Below, piece by piece: positions 4,082 through 5,176 of a stretch of DNA of 5,176 nt. This stretch comes from Candidatus Omnitrophota bacterium. Lineage in GTDB: Bacteria > Omnitrophota > Gorgyraeia > B26-G9. Both the position numbers and the translations under genes were made by a program. Each line of letters starts with the position of its first letter. Position 1 is the stretch's first letter. The notes beneath the pieces are model-generated. The model saw nothing but the letters and a program-made list of their open reading frames with translations, was not told the origin of the DNA and made no database searches. Location: NCBI GenBank assembly GCA_022013205.1, contig JAKLQT010000002.1, positions 1 through 5,176 on the forward strand, read 5' to 3'.

Positions 4082-5176
4082 TTGAGTAAGTTTAGTTATA
4101 TGCTTAAAGAAAAGAATTTTTTTTGTTTTTGGCTCGGACAAATCATATCCCAGTTTGGGGACAGGCTTAATCAGATGGCCTTGATAGCGCTGATTTATAA
4201 CCGTACCGGAGGTTCAGCTTTTGGCTTGGCTAAGATAATGTCTTTTACGATCATCCCCTCTTTTTTGGTCAGTCCTTTTGCCGGTGCTTATGTTGATCGC
4301 TGGAATTATAAATACACGATGATCATAAGTGATATTATCCGTGGTGTGCTGGTTTTGCTTATTCCTCTATGGGTTGTAAAAATGGATACACTTGTGCCGC
4401 TTTATATCAGCGTTTTCCTTGTTTTTACAACTAGCTGTTTTTTTCTTCCTTCAAAATTTTCGATCATTCCTGAATTGGTCGATAAAGAAAAGCTGCTGAT
4501 TGCCAATTCTCTGACAAATACGACTATGCTGCTCGCGGCGGTGTTTGGGATAGGATTAGGAGGCACTTTGATAGAAAAAGTGGGGGCTAAGTCCGGATTT
4601 TATATAGATTCATTTACTTATTTTGTTTCCGGCCTGCTGCTTTGTTTTGTAAATGTAAAGAATAAAAATAAAATAAAGAATGATGCGGCTGATGATACCA
4701 CGATAAAAAACGGGTCTATATTTTCTGATATAAAAGAGGGGATTAAATATGTCGCTGCTAATCCTTATCTGCGTTTTGTGTTTTCTACTATTTTTATGCT
4801 TATGTCAGCTGCCGGAGCGCTTTATATCGCGGCGATTGTTTTTATCCAGCAAGTTTTCAGTTCAGTGACCAGAGACCTGGGTGTATTGTCAATATTCATG
4901 GGAGGTGGTTTTTTTCTGGGAGCCTTGATATGCGGAAGATTTTTTAATAAGATCTCCAAGGTTAGGGTTATATTCTTGAGTATGATTGCCAGCGGTATTT
5001 TCATCGGCTGTTTCGCTGTTTTATTAAAAATGTTTCAGCAGCTTTATATAGCAATGATACTTTCTGTATTAATAGGCATAGGTGTGGGGCCGATTTTTAT
5101 TTCCGGAAATACATTAATACATGAGGTTATTAAGTCCAATATGAGAGGGAGGATATTCAGTATTTTAGGCATAATC
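4082..5176 (+). CDS. Major facilitator superfamily transporter, MFS_3/EntS-like, 3'-truncated
   Basis: The frame stays open to the window end, giving 365 residues of a protein expected to have about 400-430. It is a polytopic inner-membrane carrier with hydrophobic segments at about 13-40, 47-70, 78-98, 104-124, 146-166, 171-192, 230-256, 264-286, 296-316 and 320-345. GAYVDRWNYK (68-77) matches the MFS loop 2-3 signature G-x-x-x-D-R. FLPSKFSIIPELVDKEKLLIAN (121-142) and the RGRIFS near the end (355-360) are typical of the proton-driven MFS_3 branch that includes enterobactin exporter EntS and macrolide efflux proteins. The substrate cannot be told from sequence. A charged loop (about 192-226) joins the two halves. 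I chose TTG at 4082 because AAGGGGA (4068-4074) lies 8 nt upstream and MSKFSYMLKEKNFFCFWLGQ fits the family. In-frame ATG 4046 (12 residues longer) or ATG 4100 are alternatives. Physical linkage to lpx genes does not show a lipid A role. Confidence 0.88.
   Translation, partial: MSKFSYMLKEKNFFCFWLGQIISQFGDRLNQMALIALIYNRTGGSAFGLAKIMSFTIIPSFLVSPFAGAYVDRWNYKYTMIISDIIRGVLVLLIPLWVVKMDTLVPLYISVFLVFTTSCFFLPSKFSIIPELVDKEKLLIANSLTNTTMLLAAVFGIGLGGTLIEKVGAKSGFYIDSFTYFVSGLLLCFVNVKNKNKIKNDAADDTTIKNGSIFSDIKEGIKYVAANPYLRFVFSTIFMLMSAAGALYIAAIVFIQQVFSSVTRDLGVLSIFMGGGFFLGALICGRFFNKISKVRVIFLSMIASGIFIGCFAVLLKMFQQLYIAMILSVLIGIGVGPIFISGNTLIHEVIKSNMRGRIFSILGII

Overview
The window carries a lipid A (Raetz pathway) gene cluster read left to right, followed by a tRNA gene and the start of a membrane transporter. 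All recognised genes are on the + strand. The making of lipid A points to a Gram-negative, diderm bacterium. Three traits together fit Omnitrophota or another deep-branching diderm phylum: fused LpxC-FabZ, use of LpxI rather than LpxH, and moderately AT-rich DNA. Bacteroidota share the lpxD - lpxC/fabZ - lpxA order but normally use LpxH. The phylum is an inference; no rRNA or other marker is present.

Positions 1-1657 hold the C-terminal part of lpxD, overlapping by 8 bp an lpxC-fabZ fusion. Positions 1658-1852 are non-coding but look busy. They hold an extended -10 promoter (1701-1709), a compact foldable stretch ending in a hairpin plus T6 (about 1716-1812), and a second extended -10 promoter (1835-1843). 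The second promoter lies so close to the lpxA ATG (1853) that lpxA is predicted to be leaderless. lpxA (1853-2641) is followed by a probable intrinsic terminator and then by lpxI (2746-3546), which has its own Shine-Dalgarno.

Positions 3547-3707 hold a degenerate 7-bp tandem repeat and an AT-rich hairpin followed by T7. A tRNA-Thr(CGT) with encoded CCA occupies 3708-3783. Positions 3784-4081 contain no gene that I can support. They contain several inverted repeats: one that begins in the tRNA CCA, a long one at 3835-3913, and a weaker nested hairpin at 3929-3972. From 4082 to the window end runs a 5'-complete, 3'-truncated major facilitator superfamily transporter.

Functionally, LpxA adds the first acyl chain to UDP-GlcNAc, LpxC deacetylates the product, LpxD adds the second acyl chain, and LpxI cleaves UDP-2,3-diacylglucosamine to lipid X. 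The fused FabZ domain serves fatty acid elongation and draws on the same 3-hydroxyacyl-ACP pool used by LpxA and LpxD. LpxB, the next enzyme, is not in the window. The least explained parts are the structured interval before lpxA and the palindromic DNA after the tRNA.
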